Assembly: GCA_028284675.1 (NCBI GenBank)
Contig: JANQRI010000032.1
Span: 1-64,000, forward strand
DNA length: 64,000 nt
From: Gammaproteobacteria bacterium
GTDB lineage: Bacteria; Pseudomonadota; Gammaproteobacteria; HTCC5015
Direction of reading: 5' to 3'
Shown here piece after piece: positions 18,267-25,571 of this stretch. Under the pieces are notes generated by a model, which did no database searches, was not told the origin of the DNA, and saw nothing but the letters and a program-made list of their open reading frames with translations. Each line of letters opens with the position of its first letter. The stretch's first letter is position 1. The translations under genes and the position numbers were made by a program.

Positions 18267-19949
18267 ATGAGCGAGAGTTTTGCGGAATTATTTGAAGCCA
18301 GTCTAGCGAACACAGAGATGCGCCCTGGCTCGATCATCGACGGAAAAGTGGTCGATATCAAAGCTGATGTGGTTGTTGTATCAGCAGGGTTAAAGTCAGA
18401 AGGTGTGATCCCGATAGACCAGTTCACAAACGCCAGTGGTCAGCTGGAAGTGGCGGTTGGTGATGTTGTGGAAGTTGCACTGGATACGGTGGAGGATGGC
18501 TTCGGTGAAACCCGCTTATCTCGCGAAAAAGCCAAACGTGAGCACACCTGGAATCAGTTGCAGAAAGCACATGATAACGATCAGCCGGTAGAAGGCATTA
18601 TCACCGGTAAAGTGAAGGGTGGATTCACCGTTGAAATTGAAGATATCCGTGCATTTCTGCCCGGTTCACTGGTCGATGTCAGGCCGGTGCGCGACCCTTC
18701 AAACTTTGAAGGTAAGTTATTTGAATTTAAAGTGATCAAAATGGATCGCCGGCGTAACAATGTTGTTGTGTCCCGGCGTGCGATCATTGAAGACCAGTAT
18801 AGTGCCGAGCGTCAGGAACTGCTTGAGAACCTTCAGGAAGGTGCTGAAGTCAAAGGGGTTGTTAAAAATCTGACCGATTATGGTGCATTTTTGGATCTCG
18901 GCGGTGTGGACGGTCTGTTGCATATCACCGATATGGCCTGGAAGCGGGTTCACCATCCGTCTGAAATCGTTAACATTGATGATGTAATCACCGTTAAGGT
19001 TTTGCGCTTTGACCGTGATAAAAACCGTGTATCGTTGGGTCTGAAACAGCTTGGGGAAGATCCATGGGCGGATATCAAGCGCCGCTATCCCGAGAACTCA
19101 CGGGTATTTGGTAAAGTAACCAATATTGCCGATTATGGTTGTTTCGTTGAAATAGAGGACGGTGTCGAAGGTCTGGTTCACGTGTCTGAAATGGACTGGA
19201 CCAACAAAAACGTCAACCCATCGAAAGTTGTGGCTCTGGGTGATGAGGTTGAGGTTACGATTCTGGATATCGACGAGGAGCGCCGTCGTATTTCTCTGGG
19301 CATTAAGCAATGTCATGTGAACCCCTGGGAAGAGTTTGCCGCAACACACAATAAAAACGACAAGGTTAAAGGTAAAATCAAGTCCATCACTGATTTCGGT
19401 ATTTTTATTGGCCTGGAAGGTGAAATTGACGGCTTGATTCATTTATCGGATTTATCCTGGGAACAGCCAGGTGAAGAAGCGGTCAGAAGCTTTAAAAAAG
19501 GGCAGGAGCTTGAAGCGGTTGTGCTGTCGGTTGATCCGGAAAGAGAACGCATATCACTGGGTGTAAAACAGCTGGCGGATGACCCGTTTTCTGCTTTTAT
19601 CGCACAAAACCCCAAAGGTGCTCATGTAATAGGCAAGGTCGCCAAGGTTGAAATCAAGGCGGCTATTGTTGAGCTTGCTGACGGTGTGGAGGCTGTACTG
19701 CGTGCATCTGAGTTGTCACGTGACCGGGTTGAGGATGTGACCACTGTGCTGAAAGAAGGCGAAGACATTGAAGCAAAAATTATCAATGTGGATCGTAAAA
19801 ACCGGATTATCAATATCTCCATTAAAGCCAAAGACAGTGAAGACGAGGCGGCGGTTATGCAGGATTACACACGTAACAACGCACCGGCAGCAACCACGCT
19901 TGGCGATATTATGAAAGAACAGCTCAGTGAGGCAAACAGCGATTCGTGA
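18267..19949 (+). CDS. rpsA: 30S ribosomal protein S1
   Basis: A 560-residue S1 with six tandem S1/OB repeats. The last four are obvious from their DYGAFLDLGGVDGLLHITDM-like cores (DYGCFVEIEDGVEGLVHVSEM, DFGIFIGLEGEIDGLIHLSDL, and a diverged final repeat). It helps load mRNA on the 30S subunit. The ATG at 18267 (MSESFAELFEAS) matches the family start; the frame is open 12 codons upstream but without a ribosome site. Confidence 0.98.
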   Translation: MSESFAELFEASLANTEMRPGSIIDGKVVDIKADVVVVSAGLKSEGVIPIDQFTNASGQLEVAVGDVVEVALDTVEDGFGETRLSREKAKREHTWNQLQKAHDNDQPVEGIITGKVKGGFTVEIEDIRAFLPGSLVDVRPVRDPSNFEGKLFEFKVIKMDRRRNNVVVSRRAIIEDQYSAERQELLENLQEGAEVKGVVKNLTDYGAFLDLGGVDGLLHITDMAWKRVHHPSEIVNIDDVITVKVLRFDRDKNRVSLGLKQLGEDPWADIKRRYPENSRVFGKVTNIADYGCFVEIEDGVEGLVHVSEMDWTNKNVNPSKVVALGDEVEVTILDIDEERRRISLGIKQCHVNPWEEFAATHNKNDKVKGKIKSITDFGIFIGLEGEIDGLIHLSDLSWEQPGEEAVRSFKKGQELEAVVLSVDPERERISLGVKQLADDPFSAFIAQNPKGAHVIGKVAKVEIKAAIVELADGVEAVLRASELSRDRVEDVTTVLKEGEDIEAKIINVDRKNRIINISIKAKDSEDEAAVMQDYTRNNAPAATTLGDIMKEQLSEANSDS

Positions 19950-20020
19950 ATTCATGCTGGATAAATCATAGGGCTTGTCAATAAGGTCATGATTTTGTAA
20001 TACTTTGCTAACAATAAATT

Positions 20021-20026
20021 TATACT
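20021..20026 (+). promoter_or_regulatory. Possible -10 box upstream of ihfB
   Basis: TATACT lies 10 bases before the ihfB ATG at 20037. No well-spaced -35 is present, and the transcript would be nearly leaderless, so this is only a candidate. Confidence 0.25.
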
Positions 20027-20036
20027 ATACACAACT

Positions 20037-20378
20037 ATGCCATCATCTCGCGCTGTAACTAAAACGGAATTGATTGAGTCCTTGGCCAGTAAGCAAAGTC
20101 ATCTGGTGTATAAGGATGTTGAGCTGGCAGTCAAAAAACTACTGGAGAAAATGAGTCAGACGCTGGCCTCCGGAGATCGCATAGAAATAAGGGGCTTCGG
20201 CAGTTTTAGTCTGCACTTTCGCCCGCCCCGTATTGGCCGAAACCCGAAAACCGGTGATTCGGTTGCACTATCGGGAAAGTATGTGCCTCATTTCAAACCG
20301 GGCAAAGATTTACGTGAACAGGTTAATAGCGGTTATTTGGCACAGCTTGACGCCGAGCAACCTGATAATAAAGAGTAG
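20037..20378 (+). CDS. ihfB: Integration host factor subunit beta
   Basis: A 113-residue HU/IHF protein. It has the IHF-beta core TKTELIESLASKQSHL, GDRIEIRGFGSFSLH, RIGRNPKTGDSV and KYVPHFKPGKDLRE, including the DNA-intercalating proline arm. IHF bends DNA by nearly a full turn as a heterodimer with IhfA. The N-terminus has a short MPSSRAV extension relative to E. coli; no start codon is available closer to TKTEL. Its place after rpsA is the standard order. Confidence 0.96.
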   Translation: MPSSRAVTKTELIESLASKQSHLVYKDVELAVKKLLEKMSQTLASGDRIEIRGFGSFSLHFRPPRIGRNPKTGDSVALSGKYVPHFKPGKDLREQVNSGYLAQLDAEQPDNKE

Positions 20379-20387
20379 GGCCTGTTT

Positions 20388-20409
20388 TCCACCAAAGGCT
20401 TAAGGTGGA
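20388..20409 (+). promoter_or_regulatory. Hairpin covering the lapA ribosome binding site
   Basis: TCCACC (20388-20393) is exactly complementary to GGTGGA (20404-20409), which contains the lapA Shine-Dalgarno sequence just before ATG 20413. Pairing would hide the site. This may tune LapA translation, but a six-base stem can occur by chance. Confidence 0.35.
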
Positions 20410-20412
20410 GTC

Positions 20413-20709
20413 ATGAAAAGAAGCCTGACATTATTGCTGGTAGCGGTGATTTTCGCGGTCACTGTGACCTTTGCAGTTGTAAACTTCGTGACGGTTCCTT
20501 TTCACTATTTGTTCGGCGAACATGAAATTCCGCTGTCGGTTTTAATGATATCTGCATTTTTGCTGGGTATATTTGCCGGAATTATGCTGGATGCTTTGAT
20601 TTTATACCGGCAGCGTGCCCGCATTCGCAGGCTGGAGAAAAAAATAGGGGCTGCTGAAACCGAGCTGAGCAATCTGAGAAAAATGCCGCTTAAGGATTAC
20701 TCTGAATGA
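20413..20709 (+). CDS. lapA: Lipopolysaccharide assembly protein A
   Basis: A 98-residue inner membrane protein with two membrane segments (about residues 5-22 and 43-63), then a basic coiled-coil tail (RQRARIRRLEKKIGAAETELSNL). This is the LapA/YciS pattern. LapA and LapB control LpxC turnover through FtsH and so lipopolysaccharide synthesis. Its stop overlaps the lapB start by four bases (ATGA). Confidence 0.88.
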   Translation: MKRSLTLLLVAVIFAVTVTFAVVNFVTVPFHYLFGEHEIPLSVLMISAFLLGIFAGIMLDALILYRQRARIRRLEKKIGAAETELSNLRKMPLKDYSE

Positions 20710-21869
20710 TGGAGCTGCTGTGGCTGCTATTGCCGGTAGCGGCAGCCAGTGGTTGGTGGGTTGGCAGACGCGCAGAGGGTACTAAAGCACGTAAATCCAA
20801 GTCCGATCTGTCACCTGATTATTATAAAGGGCTGAACTACCTGCTAAACGAGCAGCAGGACAAAGCGCTGGAGGTTTTTTTACGGCTGGTTGAAGCGGAT
20901 AGCGAGACCATTGAAACACATTTGGCATTGGCAGGTTTGTTCCGGCGCAGAGGAGAGGTGGAAAGAGCAATCCGTATCCATCAGAACTTATTGGCGCGGC
21001 CGTCACTTGAGCAGTCCCAGCGATCAATAGCACTGCTTGAACTTGGAAAAGATTATATGCATGCCGGCTTGTTTGATCGGGCGGAAAGCCTGTTCAGTGA
21101 GTTGGTCAAGCAGCGGCAGCTGACTGTGGAAGCATTACGAAACTTGTTGGGCATTTATCAGCGGGAGCATGAATGGCATAAGGCCATAGAAACCGCAAGG
21201 AAGCTGATTGCATTAAAGGAACATGATGTAACCCCGATCATTGCCCATTGTTATTGTGAGATTTCCGTTGAACAGCGCCGTGACGGTGCTGTCGACAAAG
21301 CGATTTATGCGCTACATCGTGCTCTGGATGCTGATACCGCTTCAGTGCGGGCAAATATCTTATTAGGTGATTTGTATTTAAAGGAAAATAATTTTATGCA
21401 GGCGCATAAGCATTATTTTCGGGTATTTGAGCTGGATAAAGAGTTTATCCCTGAGGTGCTGGAGAAGTTAACAAAATGTATTGCAAACGGTATCGAAAGC
21501 CAGGACTTTGATAACTATGTGCAGACGTTCATAAATGATTCGGATCAGCAGGGGTTAGTGCCAGGCTTGGCGCTTTATATCTACAATAGTCATGGAGAGC
21601 AGGCCGCGGTTGATTATATAAATCGGCAGCTGCAAAACCAGCCGTCACTCAGTGGTTTAAAAGAGTGGGTGCAGTTGGAGAAAACTCGTGGGGCCGGCGT
21701 AGAGCAGTTGGATAGCGGCATCCAGGCGCTGGATAAAGTCATGCAGCGAATGCCCGGTTATCAGTGCCGGAACTGTGGTTACACAACAACGATATTGTAT
21801 TGGCAGTGCCCGGGTTGTAAATCCTGGAGTACGATAAAACCTTCAGCGGGTACTGTAAACAGGCTATGA
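20706..21869 (+). CDS. lapB: Lipopolysaccharide assembly protein B
   Basis: A 387-residue protein with an N-terminal membrane anchor, several TPR repeats (for example YYKGLNYLLNEQQDKALEVF, ANILLGDLYLKENNFMQAHKHY) and a C-terminal rubredoxin-type metal knuckle (YQCRNCGY ... WQCPGCKSW, near residues 355-378). This is the LapB/YciM architecture. It presents LpxC to FtsH and is regulated by periplasmic lipopolysaccharide. Translationally coupled to lapA; pyrF follows as in E. coli. Confidence 0.95.
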   Translation: MMELLWLLLPVAAASGWWVGRRAEGTKARKSKSDLSPDYYKGLNYLLNEQQDKALEVFLRLVEADSETIETHLALAGLFRRRGEVERAIRIHQNLLARPSLEQSQRSIALLELGKDYMHAGLFDRAESLFSELVKQRQLTVEALRNLLGIYQREHEWHKAIETARKLIALKEHDVTPIIAHCYCEISVEQRRDGAVDKAIYALHRALDADTASVRANILLGDLYLKENNFMQAHKHYFRVFELDKEFIPEVLEKLTKCIANGIESQDFDNYVQTFINDSDQQGLVPGLALYIYNSHGEQAAVDYINRQLQNQPSLSGLKEWVQLEKTRGAGVEQLDSGIQALDKVMQRMPGYQCRNCGYTTTILYWQCPGCKSWSTIKPSAGTVNRL

Positions 21870-21885
21870 ATTCTGGAGTAAGCGA

Positions 21886-22575
21886 ATGGCATCCAAGGTA
21901 ATCATCGCGCTGGACTTTTCCAGTGAACGGCAAGTGCTTGAGTTTATCGAGCCGTTGCAGCCGCAGCAGTGTCGTTTAAAGGTTGGCAAGGAGTTGTTCA
22001 CACAGTTTGGGTCCGGGATAGTCAATAAACTGGTAAAGCGCGGCTTCGATGTTTTTTTAGATTTGAAGTATCACGATATTCCGAATACTGTTGCGAAAGC
22101 CTGTCGGGCAGCCGCTGATCTTGGCGTTTGGATGATCAATGTGCATACGCTGGGCGGCAGACGGATGTTGGCTGCGGCTAAGGAATCATTAGCGCAGCTG
22201 CAGAGTCCGCCGTTATTAATCGGGGTCACAGTGCTGACAAGTATGACTGCTGAAGATCTTATTGATATCGGTGTTGACTGTGAACCGGGCAAGCTGGTTA
22301 AGCGCCTGGCATTACTGGGCAAAGATGAAGGGCTTGATGGTGTGGTGTGCTCTGCACATGAAGCATCTGAACTCAAAGCAGAACTTGGGTCGGCATTTAA
22401 GCTGGTAACACCGGGAATACGGCCGGCAGGGGATGCTCAAAACGATCAACGTCGCACAATGACACCACAGGAAGCGGTGCAAGCCGGAGCAGATTATCTG
22501 GTGATAGGGCGCCCATTAACGAATGCGGATGATTACGTAGGAAAATTGCTTACAATTAATTCGGATATCTCCTGA
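21886..22575 (+). CDS. pyrF: Orotidine 5'-phosphate decarboxylase
   Basis: A 229-residue type I OMP decarboxylase that makes UMP. The catalytic DxKxxDIPNT motif is FLDLKYHDIPNTVAKA; the substrate phosphate is bound by VTPGIRP and YLVIGRPLTNADD. It follows lapB by 16 bases, as in E. coli. Confidence 0.97.
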   Translation: MASKVIIALDFSSERQVLEFIEPLQPQQCRLKVGKELFTQFGSGIVNKLVKRGFDVFLDLKYHDIPNTVAKACRAAADLGVWMINVHTLGGRRMLAAAKESLAQLQSPPLLIGVTVLTSMTAEDLIDIGVDCEPGKLVKRLALLGKDEGLDGVVCSAHEASELKAELGSAFKLVTPGIRPAGDAQNDQRRTMTPQEAVQAGADYLVIGRPLTNADDYVGKLLTINSDIS

Positions 22576-22595
22576 CTGCGCAAATATTTCGCAGT
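22575..22595 (+). terminator. Weak hairpin after pyrF
   Basis: ACTGCG (22575-22580) pairs with CGCAGT (22590-22595) right at the pyrF stop. Only TTATAAAA follows, so termination would be partial. Confidence 0.3.
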
Positions 22596-22666
22596 TTATA
22601 AAATCGCTACAACTATAGCTTTAAAAATAAAGGCTAATAATAATCACTTCTATAGGGAGATTTACC

Positions 22667-22939
22667 ATGAAAGCATTAATGAAAATGACGGCCGTGTTAT
22701 TGTTGACTGCTGTATCCGGGTGGGTGCTTGCAGTTGGACAAATAAACATTAACAGTGCGGATGCCGAAGCATTGGCAAACGGACTGGAAGGCGTCGGGCC
22801 TGCTAAAGCAGAAGCGATCGTAACCCATCGTAATGAAAATGGGCCTTTCGAGTCTGTGGAAGCTTTGGCTAATGTCAAAGGCATTGGCCCGAAAGTGCTT
22901 GAGTTGAATATAGAACGGATTACTGTAGAAGGGGAATAA
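22667..22939 (+). CDS. ComEA-like helix-hairpin-helix protein
   Basis: A 90-residue protein with a cleavable signal peptide (ending VLAVG) and two helix-hairpin-helix motifs (INSADAEALANGLEGVGPAKAEAIV and a second around VKGIGPKVLELNIERI). Periplasmic ComEA proteins bind incoming DNA during natural transformation. A GGGAGA ribosome site precedes the ATG. The presence of this small form alone does not prove competence; many non-competent gammaproteobacteria carry it. Confidence 0.85.
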   Translation: MKALMKMTAVLLLTAVSGWVLAVGQININSADAEALANGLEGVGPAKAEAIVTHRNENGPFESVEALANVKGIGPKVLELNIERITVEGE

Positions 22940-22950
22940 GGAAGGTTCTG

Positions 22951-22985
22951 AAAAAGCGGGCTTGATTTATAAGCCCGCTTTTTTT
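22951..22985 (+). terminator. Strong bidirectional intrinsic terminator
   Basis: AAGCGGGCTT pairs with AAGCCCGCTT around a seven-base loop, with seven Ts on the plus strand and five on the minus strand. It lies between the convergent comEA-like gene and the response regulator gene and can serve both. Confidence 0.9.
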
Positions 22986-23013
22986 ATTGGAATCTGTCTC
23001 AAAAAAACTGTGT

Positions 23014-24090
23014 TTATTTGGCGTTTTTTAAATCAGCTTGCGCCTTTTTAAAAAATTCTTCCGGTGTTATGTTTTTATCCAGAGCAGTCACGCTGGATAC
23101 AATGTCTGGTAATACGTCATTTTTATATTCTTTCCTAAGCTCTCGCGCAACTCTTGAAAATTTTAATTTTAATCGTTCTGCGGCGATCAGCGCACTTATC
23201 TCACTGGTTTCAGGTAACAATAATGCATAGACGTCATGCTGATATTCGGTAACCGGTTTGTTCTGGTGTACATACTCACCAAGAGTTTCTGTAATTTTTG
23301 CTTTCACTTTATCCAAATACTCGGCATGCTCGGTACTGAGATAGGAAAAATTTATAATACGTAAAAAAATAAACGTCAGATGAAAGTTGTTTTTATGTGC
23401 GCGGGCGGTCTCATCTTTTAATTTGCGGATAAAATACTCTTTTTCATGCAGGCCCAATAATTGATTCTTGAATTTCGAATGATCGTAATTTTTATTGCCG
23501 CGAGGTTCTTCCGGTTTTTTAGCGATAGGCTTGACAGGCTTAAACGGAACGACTTTTAAATCGGCTTTGGCTGGCTCCGGCTTTGGTGTTGGCGCAGTGC
23601 TTGTTTGGGCTGGCGCTTTAACGATTGTTTCAGGTTTTTTATCGTCGTCTTTTGGAGGTTCATCGTTTGCCGCTTTATCTTTTTGTATATCGTCGGCGAC
23701 TCTTTTGGCCAAATAGCTTATTTCATACAGGTCGCGAAACGGTTTTTCTATAAAGTCGAATGCGCCCAGATCAAGTGCCCGTTGTACAAAATTATCAGAA
23801 GAGTGACTGGTAATCACTACAACACGCGTATCGGGAGAGATCGAGCAGATTTTTTCCAGCAGCTCGATACCATTCATACCGCGCATGCGAATATCAGTAA
23901 TCACCAGGTCATACGTTTCTTTCAGGCAGTGCAGTACAGCTTCCTCGGCGGTCATTGCCTGAGTGACCTGATACCCTTCGTCCTCGAGCGTAAGGCTTAT
24001 CATCGATCTAATCGATTTTTCATCGTCAACAACGAGTATATTCATTGGTTGGCGCTGTGGAGTCTTATTATCAGGGGCTGAGCTTGTCAT
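23014..24090 (-). CDS. Response regulator with degenerate GGDEF-like C-terminal domain
   Basis: A 358-residue two-domain protein. The receiver domain (MNILVVDDEKSIRSMISLTL ... LVITDIRMRGMNG ... VVVITSHSS ... FIEKPF) keeps the acidic pair, phospho-acceptor Asp, Thr/Ser and Lys. A long low-complexity linker rich in Pro, Lys and Asp follows. The C-terminal part looks like a diguanylate cyclase fold (LLGLHEKEYFIRKLKDETARA, ALLLPETSEISALIAAERLK), but the signature loop reads YQHDVYALLLPE instead of GGDEF, so it should be enzymatically dead. I chose ATG 24090; a TTG at 24174 is an alternative. Confidence 0.75.
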   Translation of the reverse strand: MTSSAPDNKTPQRQPMNILVVDDEKSIRSMISLTLEDEGYQVTQAMTAEEAVLHCLKETYDLVITDIRMRGMNGIELLEKICSISPDTRVVVITSHSSDNFVQRALDLGAFDFIEKPFRDLYEISYLAKRVADDIQKDKAANDEPPKDDDKKPETIVKAPAQTSTAPTPKPEPAKADLKVVPFKPVKPIAKKPEEPRGNKNYDHSKFKNQLLGLHEKEYFIRKLKDETARAHKNNFHLTFIFLRIINFSYLSTEHAEYLDKVKAKITETLGEYVHQNKPVTEYQHDVYALLLPETSEISALIAAERLKLKFSRVARELRKEYKNDVLPDIVSSVTALDKNITPEEFFKKAQADLKNAK

Positions 24091-24290
24091 TTCTTCTATT
24101 TCACTATACTCATGCGGCGGGTCTTTGAGAAACCTTAGTGTTAGTGCGTATTTTATTTTTTTTGTTCCGATCAAATAGAGAAGTAGTTCAAATTTATGGA
24201 ACCAGTAAACTCAGTCGAAGGACTATTCGAAAATAAACAAGATAAATATTTTTTAATACTGACGCGGCTGTTGATTAAATACAGTCTAAT

Positions 24291-24797
24291 ATGAACTTTT
24301 TGCTTAATTTTCGAGATGCAAAACCACAAGATGCGGATTTAATAAGCCGGCTTGCTGTGCGTTCAAAATCATATTGGGGATATTCAAAAGAATTTATTGA
24401 AGCATGCAGAGAAGAACTGTTAGTAACAGAGCAATTAATAAAGTCGGACAAATGTCATTATGTCATCGTGGAAAGTAAAGAGCGCTTGTTGGGTTATTAT
24501 GCAATAGAAAATAGCTGTAAACAGGAATATGAATTAGAAGCATTGTTTGTAGAGCCTGAATATATTGGTCAAGGCATCGGAAAAGCATTGATTTCACATG
24601 CCAAAAACAGTGTAAAAAAACTCGGTGGGAAATCTTTGGTAATTCAGGGAGACCCGAATGCAGAAAAATTTTATTTGGCAGTTGGTGCTAAAAAAATAGG
24701 CAGTCGTGAATCGGCAAGCATCCCGGGCCGCAGGCTGCCTTTATTTAAAATTGATTTGAGCGATGTGGGTGCTGCTGTCCTTGGTAGTCAGATTTGA
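24291..24797 (+). CDS. GNAT-family N-acetyltransferase
   Basis: A 168-residue acetyltransferase. The acetyl-CoA motif A is LEALFVEPEYIGQGIGKALISHA, with the Q/RxxGxG/A signature, and motif B is NAEKFYLAVGAKKIGS. The substrate cannot be predicted. Base composition is AT-richer than the housekeeping genes, and the repeat region begins immediately after its stop, so it may belong to an acquired stretch. Confidence 0.85.
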   Translation: MNFLLNFRDAKPQDADLISRLAVRSKSYWGYSKEFIEACREELLVTEQLIKSDKCHYVIVESKERLLGYYAIENSCKQEYELEALFVEPEYIGQGIGKALISHAKNSVKKLGGKSLVIQGDPNAEKFYLAVGAKKIGSRESASIPGRRLPLFKIDLSDVGAAVLGSQI

Positions 24798-24800
24798 GAA

Positions 24801-24910
24801 ATGCAGACAATGCAGGAGCATTTGCCTGCCTGTGCCCGTGTTACGGGAGTGCTTTAGTCACCCCGTTGGGGGTAAGGAGAAGATTGATAACTTTGGGTTC
24901 AGGGGTTCCG
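24801..24910. repeat. Direct repeat, copy 1, flanking the hairpin array
   Basis: About 110 bases that recur, diverged, at 25255-25350: both begin ATGCAG-CAATGCAGGAG, contain TTTGCCTGCC and CGTTGGGG, and end TAACTTTGGGTTCAGGGGTTCC. The pair brackets the hairpin array. Inverted relatives occur at 46255-46305 and, degraded, at 55001-55050. Confidence 0.75.
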
Positions 24911-24919
24911 ACGTACAAG

Positions 24920-25252
24920 GTCTTTATTTGCTCCTGCAATAAAGACATTTCCGCTATCTGACCTCCATGGATGGAGGAAATGCAATAGGATTGTAGGAAC
25001 AATCCTTGCCCTGGCGGTCAGACGTACGGAGTGCAAATCATGCAGGACGATTACAAGGATGTAATCGTTAGAGCGACGCACGCCTACAGGGATGTAGGTG
25101 TTAGAGTCGAGTCTGGAACGGAGACCGAGGATGCCAAAGCCGAGCAATGATTTGCCTGTAACGCTATGAGATTTATGCTTAGGTAGCTTCGCTTTAGTTG
25201 AGGAGCGACTGAAAACTTTGGCTTTCGTGCTTCTGACTCACAAGGATGTGAG
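24920..25252 (+). repeat. Array of GGA-loop hairpins (possible CsrA/RsmA-binding RNA)
   Basis: Read on the plus strand, six short hairpins show GGA at the loop: CCTCCATGGATGGAGG (24962-24977), GGATTGT-AGGA-ACAATCC (24988-25005), a nine-pair stem around TTACA-AGGA-TGTAA (25047-25068), a nine-pair stem around CCTACA-GGGA-TGTAGG (25080-25101), GTCT-GGAACGG-AGAC (25111-25125) and CTCACA-AGGA-TGTGAG (25237-25252). A further 9-bp stem with loop TGCTCCTGC is at 24920-24946; it shows AGGA on the opposite strand. CsrA/RsmA binds ANGGA in hairpin loops, with selected consensus RUACARGGAUGU. Hairpin structure and loop sequence are seen directly; function and transcription are inferred. Confidence 0.7.
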
Positions 25253-25254
25253 GA

Positions 25255-25350
25255 ATGCAGGCAATGCAGGAGAATTTGCCTGCCCGTGCCCGAGTGACTT
25301 CGTTGGGGTTAAGAGGGAGATTGGTAACTTTGGGTTCAGGGGTTCCTGTA
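25255..25350. repeat. Direct repeat, copy 2, flanking the hairpin array
   Basis: Second copy of the 24801-24910 unit, running toward tRNA-Leu(CAA). Confidence 0.7.
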
Positions 25351-25396
25351 CCGCTGCAAGATAAATGCTTATAGTAACATCTATGGAGCTTTTGGT
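25330..25396 (-). repeat. tRNA-Leu downstream repeat
   Basis: Read on the minus strand, directly from the CCA end of tRNA-Leu(CAA), the sequence runs CACCAAAAGCTCCATAGAT and continues through ATAAGCATTTATCTTGCAG and CGGTACAGGAACC. The same run follows tRNA-Leu(UAA)-derived 3' ends at 45921-45990 and 54137-54196. Two different tRNA-Leu loci therefore carry the same attached element. Confidence 0.75.
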
Positions 25397-25479
25397 GCCG
25401 GGAGAGAGACTCGAACTCTCACTCTGTTGCCAGAACCGGATTTTGAATCCGGCGCGTCTACCAGTTCCGCCACCCCGGC
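25393..25479 (-). tRNA. tRNA-Leu(CAA)
   Basis: An 87-base cloverleaf including encoded CCA. The acceptor GCCGGGG pairs with the CTCCCGGC side, the D-arm contains GGCGGAACTGGTAGACGCG, the anticodon loop is TTCAAAA within CCGGA/TCCGG, there is a long class II variable arm, and the T-loop is TTCGAGT. Anticodon CAA reads UUG. Repeats begin directly at its 3' end. Confidence 0.95.
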
Positions 25480-25571
25480 ATGGGATGAGGGCGCTAGTGT
25501 AATCTAATATTGCGATTCCGCAAAGCATTCACTGGTTGTGCGACAGGCGAGCTGTTAATATCCTGCTCGCT

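Noticed and set aside
24911..25254. REP/BIME-type palindromic element
   Set aside because: The units are not one repeated palindrome; each stem has a different sequence while the GGA loop is shared, which differs from REP elements.
24800..25400. CRISPR array
   Set aside because: The repeated units are unequal hairpins without regular spacing or unique spacers, and no cas genes are present.
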